The translations under genes and the position numbers were made by a program. The notes below the pieces were generated by a model that saw nothing but the letters and a program-made list of their open reading frames with translations, had not been told where the DNA came from and made no database searches. A stretch of 64,000 nt of DNA from Cornus controversa (lineage: Eukaryota; Streptophyta; Magnoliopsida; Cornales; Cornaceae), in contig CM048845.1 of assembly GCA_026545225.1 (NCBI GenBank), positions 34,519,001 through 34,583,000 of the forward strand, read 5' to 3'. How positions within the stretch are numbered: the first letter of the stretch is position 1; the number at the start of each line of letters is the position of its first letter. Shown piece by piece: positions 61,200 to 64,000 of this stretch.

Positions 61200-62716
61200 T
61201 GATTCGTGTGTGAGTGTGACTCAAAAAGTATATCAATTAAAATTTTTCACATTTCGCAATAGAACGAATTCCTTGCAGAATAGGGCTATCGAAAGGGGTA
61301 TCGTAGCTCAGGGATTATGGTCTGATGAGTTGGAATACTGAATTAATTCTAATTAAATTTATAAAGAAAAGAATTTTGATTTTTAAACTAATTAAAAAGA
61401 TAAAATAAAATAAATCAAAGTAAATAGAAAGTAAGGATAATATGAGAGAAATCTAGGGTGTTTGACTTCACCACTAACTCCACAATCAATGGTCAATTAA
61501 ATCAATTATAGGGGAAATACATCATGCATAAGTAATGTCGGTGGCTACAAGCTCACCTTCATCCGTCAAGAAGATAACATATGATTAAGGCTAAGCCATG
61601 GACTATCTTCGATTGGCATGGGCCATCTGCCTAACTACTCTAATCTAGGGTGCAGTATGGTTCATCTTCTCTAGGCATAATCCATCAAAGTTCTTAACAA
61701 TATATTCAGTGATTACCATTGTGTAATAATAGCTCTCATAATCACAGAAAATAAGAGAGATTGAGTTCAATAACAACAACTAAATATCTAATACAAGATA
61801 AGAAATCATTGAGATTGAATTTACAAGACTTTTATTGCTCAATTCTATAATAAGAATCCTCTGAATTACATAATCTATGCATGTATATAAAGGTCCCCAA
61901 TAATTAAAACAATCAAACCATTGATGCTTTGTTAAGGCTACATCAAAACCCTAGTGGATGAACTAGCCGCTCATGGTAGAAGAAGAAGCTTCAACTGTTG
62001 AGGAAGAAGGCATCATCTTCATGACTTCTGCGTATGACTTCGTTCTCCAATGGCTCTGCAAATATGTTTCTGTTATCTTCTCAGCCCTCTCAGACTCTCC
62101 AAGCTCTGTTCTCTCTGGCTAATCTCTTTCTAATTCAGCCCCTTATTCTTCACTTTATTCCCCAAGAGAATACACCAAAGTCTTAATCCAATTAGGAATA
62201 AATTAGGGTTTCCCGCAGCACTAATCAGGTGGGTTTTTCCTGCTGACTTCGGCCCAACTTTTGACCCACTAGAAGTCCGATTTACGAAATTTTCGTGAAA
62301 TACAAAAGTGTGCAGAATCGAATTTCGTTCAACCCTAAGAAAAAATAATGTCGATTGGAGGCTCGGAAATAAGACTTATGGTCCGTTTTCCAAAACGGGA
62401 TTAAGACTGTATTATGCGCAGATTTGGGCTTCAGGCCCAAAACCTTCTTTAGCAGCTATAATTCTCTTGGACCTCTTCCTTGGGCTGATTTGAGTTAAAA
62501 TAAATGGTTGAATGATTCTCCTTGATGTAGGCTTCATCTCACCATCTTAGATGTCTTCCTTAAAAGCCCGAAAGCTTGGTTTTAACTAAAATAATCATTA
62601 AGGCCCTGAAAATACAGAAAATACTAAAACAAAGTAAAATCACAAAATAATCTATCACTAAGAGAATAAAATACATAAGTTAAGAGGCTAGAATGCATAA
62701 CATTCAATGCCTATCA
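61200..62716 (-). repeat. 5' LTR of the minus-strand Athila
   Basis: 1517 bp, equal in length to the 3' LTR. It lies next to the PBS and gag leader. It ends at 62716, followed by TSD GACGC. Confidence 0.93.
61883..61893 (-). promoter_or_regulatory. TATA box in the 5' LTR
   Basis: CCTTTATATAC on the minus strand, followed by ATGCATAGATTATG. The word is also conserved in the other Athila LTR copies of the window (52186-52196, about 23374-23384, and near 40319 on the plus strand). Confidence 0.5.
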
Positions 62717-62737
62717 GACGCACTCACACACGAATCA

Positions 62738-63566
62738 CCTAGCCCAACCAGCAACTTCCACCTCCAGAAATATGGTTGAGTCCCCTACTCCTATCAAGGA
62801 AGTATGTATTTACCCTGAGTTCTCTCGAGTTTTTTCTTGTTCTTTAATTCACTTACTCACTTTTGTTTCTTATCAAAGGCAAGTTCAGTCATTCCCTTCC
62901 CGTCCTGCCGGTGGTTTTTTTTCTGCCATGAAGAATTATCTCCAGTCACTAGTCACCTCAGTTTCAATGGACAACTCCTCCACCAGTGCTCCCCTTCCCA
63001 CTGAATCCACTCATTCTGCATAGACCTTTATAAAAGCAAAGGAAGCTCTCAAGGAGATCTTCGAACGAGATCTTTTGGACCTGCCTTTTTTAGCTCCTAA
63101 GATCTCAGCCTTGCTAGCCACTATCAACCTTCATGGGAACCTCTCTTTGGTTATGCAGGCCGCCGTTACGTCCCTACAAGTATAGCTTCCTGCCATAGTT
63201 AAGTCCATTTATGTTGCCATTCATGTTGTTTCCTTTTTTGAATAACAATCTCAGGCGAAGAAGGAATTAGGTGCTCAAATCCTGGAGATAGCTACAAAAT
63301 TTAGAAAGCTCAACCATTTGAATGAAGAGCTCAGAAAAGAAGAAGAACACCTAATAGCGGAGCTTGATTGGGTCAAGGCTGCTAGGGCTGATGTTTCTTC
63401 AAGAGCTAGTACTTTGCTAGAAAAGAAAGATTAGCTAGCTTCTTAGCACATTGCCCTCAAGGCTCAGCTCCCTGAGCTACAAAAAAGCAAGGTCCTAGCT
63501 GAGCTTGCTCTACAACAAAACAAACTCTTCTGGGTGAACATGAAACTTAAATTTAATGCTTTGTAA
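62738..63566 (+). pseudogene. PMD protein gene, 3' part
   Basis: This resumes exon 4 after the Athila insertion. Removing the element and one TSD copy gives a continuous reading frame (...DKNMNPL then AQPATSTSRNMVESP). Inferred structure: exon 4 to 62801, intron 62802-62888, exon 5 62889-63179, intron 63180-63254 and exon 6 63255-63566. Exon 5 has a TAG at 63021; exon 6 has two TAG codons near 63432 and 63444. All three can be CAG changed to TAG. Exon 6 encodes a charged coiled-coil (LNEELRKEEEHLIAELD), a common C-terminal arrangement in PMD proteins of plant transposons. Confidence 0.75.
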
Positions 63567-63782
63567 TCTCTTTTGTTATTTAAGCTATTGGTGCTTTTGT
63601 ATTTTGTAATTGATGAACAATCAACCAGGCTTCCTTTTGGCTTATTATTCAAAACTTTATCAAAGGTAAATCTAAGTCAAACAAAAGAACATAAAAGAAA
63701 GGGAGAAAAAGAGAAGACAAAGAAAAAAGAAAAAGAAAGGAAAAAACACAATTTGCAAACCTATATTACTCTAATGAATCTT

Positions 63783-64000
63783 TTGCTTGGCATTCTTGAA
63801 CTGATCGGACAGCCTAATCTTTGGCCAGTCTCTCAAATATCGTTGATCGATATTCCTTTAGATAGATTCCGTTGATTGGCCTAGGATGCACTTCCCATCC
63901 AAGTCTTTTAACTTGTATGCTCATTTACTCACCACCTGATGAATCAGGTACGGTCCATCCCAATTTGGAGACCACTTACCATAAGCTCGATCATGCTTTC
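63783..64000 (-). pseudogene. integrase C-terminal remnant of a Tat-type element, cut by the window edge
   Basis: On the minus strand one frame reads KHDRAYGKWSPNWDGPYLIH, a stop, then AYKLKDLDGK and a further stop. The W-P-W-GPY pattern followed by AYKL-DLDG is the C-terminal module of plant Ty3/gypsy integrases, closest to the Tat/Ogre type from memory. Orientation and distance fit a minus-strand element whose 3' LTR is at 35977-37012, with the PMD gene lying antisense between pol and LTR. Confidence 0.65.

Larger units (their letters stand above)
51503..62716 (-). mobile_element. Athila-type element, minus strand, nested in the LTR of its relative (TSD GACGC)
   Basis: 11,214 bp with two LTRs of 1517 bp each (51503-53019 and 61200-62716), flanked by GACGC at 51498-51502 and 62717-62721. 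In its own direction: 5' LTR, PBS 61194-61177, gag from 61054, protease, RT, RNase H, deletion of integrase, pol C-terminus to 56789, extra ORF 55910-54687, 3' non-coding region, PPT 53032-53020 and 3' LTR. By eye about nine differences occur in the first 375 aligned LTR bases, so it is relatively young. Stop codons and the integrase deletion make it non-autonomous. Confidence 0.95.
39512..62737 (+). mobile_element. Athila-type Ty3/gypsy element, plus strand, inserted in the PMD gene
   Basis: The 5' LTR is 39512-41001 and the PBS 41007-41024. A decayed gag-protease region, an integrase without RT/RNase H, an extra 3' ORF and a long 3' non-coding region follow. The 3' LTR starts at 48621 and is split in three pieces by later insertions. 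The flanks are CCTGG (39507-39511) and CCTAG (62738-62742), a TSD with one G-to-A change. Net length without nested insertions is about 10.6 kb. By eye the first roughly 180 bases of the two LTRs differ at about eight or nine positions, so it is older than the minus-strand copy. Confidence 0.9.
48621..62737 (+). repeat. 3' LTR of the plus-strand Athila, in three pieces
   Basis: Pieces: 48621-49916, 51326-51502 (after TSD 51321-51325) and 62722-62737 (after TSD 62717-62721). Together they make 1489 bp against 1490 bp for the 5' LTR. The last 16 bases, ACTCACACACGAATCA, lie 11.2 kb away from the rest. Confidence 0.93.

Noticed and set aside
1..64000. tRNA, rRNA or snRNA genes
   Set aside because: None recognised. 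tRNA-like words at 1204, 8196, 8291, 41007 and 61177 are primer-binding sites, not genes.

Overview
The window is plant nuclear DNA, most likely from a eudicot. It is AT-rich and I found no intact host gene. Almost everything recognisable is LTR-retrotransposon sequence in several nested layers, plus a few small DNA transposons. Boundaries were worked out by hand from TG...CA ends, 5-bp target-site duplications (TSDs), primer-binding sites (PBS), polypurine tracts (PPT) and comparison of paralogous copies within the window.

Region 1 (1124-24773, minus strand) is a tandem array of one Ty3/gypsy element, LTR-internal-LTR-internal-LTR. Its LTRs are about 3 kb, its PBS matches initiator tRNA-Met, and it carries only a gag gene with a CCHC knuckle. 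Where pol should be there is a roughly 130-bp minisatellite. Gag and the long LTRs suggest a chromovirus of the Tekay/Del type. Internal copy B was hit by a large solo LTR (11886-17630, TSD GCGTC), which itself contains a further TG...CA element (14122-16742, TSD TGATT). LTR copy C contains a 1500-bp solo LTR of the Athila type (22685-24184, TSD GACTA).

Region 2 (24774-35976) is non-coding. It holds a degenerate minus-strand LTR (about 28186-33897) carrying an 814-bp hAT-like element (8-bp TSD TACCAAGC) and a second solo LTR of the same superfamily (30922-33575). A small tandem repeat follows, split by a 602-bp Harbinger-type MITE (34263-34864, TSD TTA).

Region 3 (35977-64000) looks like the 3' part of a minus-strand Tat-lineage element. 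It has an LTR with a PPT (35977-37012), an antisense intron-containing gene for a plant-mobile-domain (PMD) protein (37272-63566, now a pseudogene) and an integrase C-terminus running off the right edge. The PMD gene was split by a plus-strand Athila element (39512-62737). The 3' LTR of that Athila was later hit twice: by an unrelated solo LTR (49917-51320) and by a second, minus-strand Athila (51503-62716). Removing both insertions gives a 1489-bp 3' LTR against a 1490-bp 5' LTR, which supports the reconstruction. The two Athila copies have lost different parts of pol: the plus copy lacks reverse transcriptase/RNase H and the minus copy lacks integrase.

All coding regions are decayed. Many of the stop codons are C-to-T or G-to-A changes, as expected from deamination of methylated cytosine. 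Two further points stand out: arrays of short palindromes in four otherwise unrelated element families, and a hairpin followed by PPT-like tracts in the 3' non-coding region of both Athila copies.
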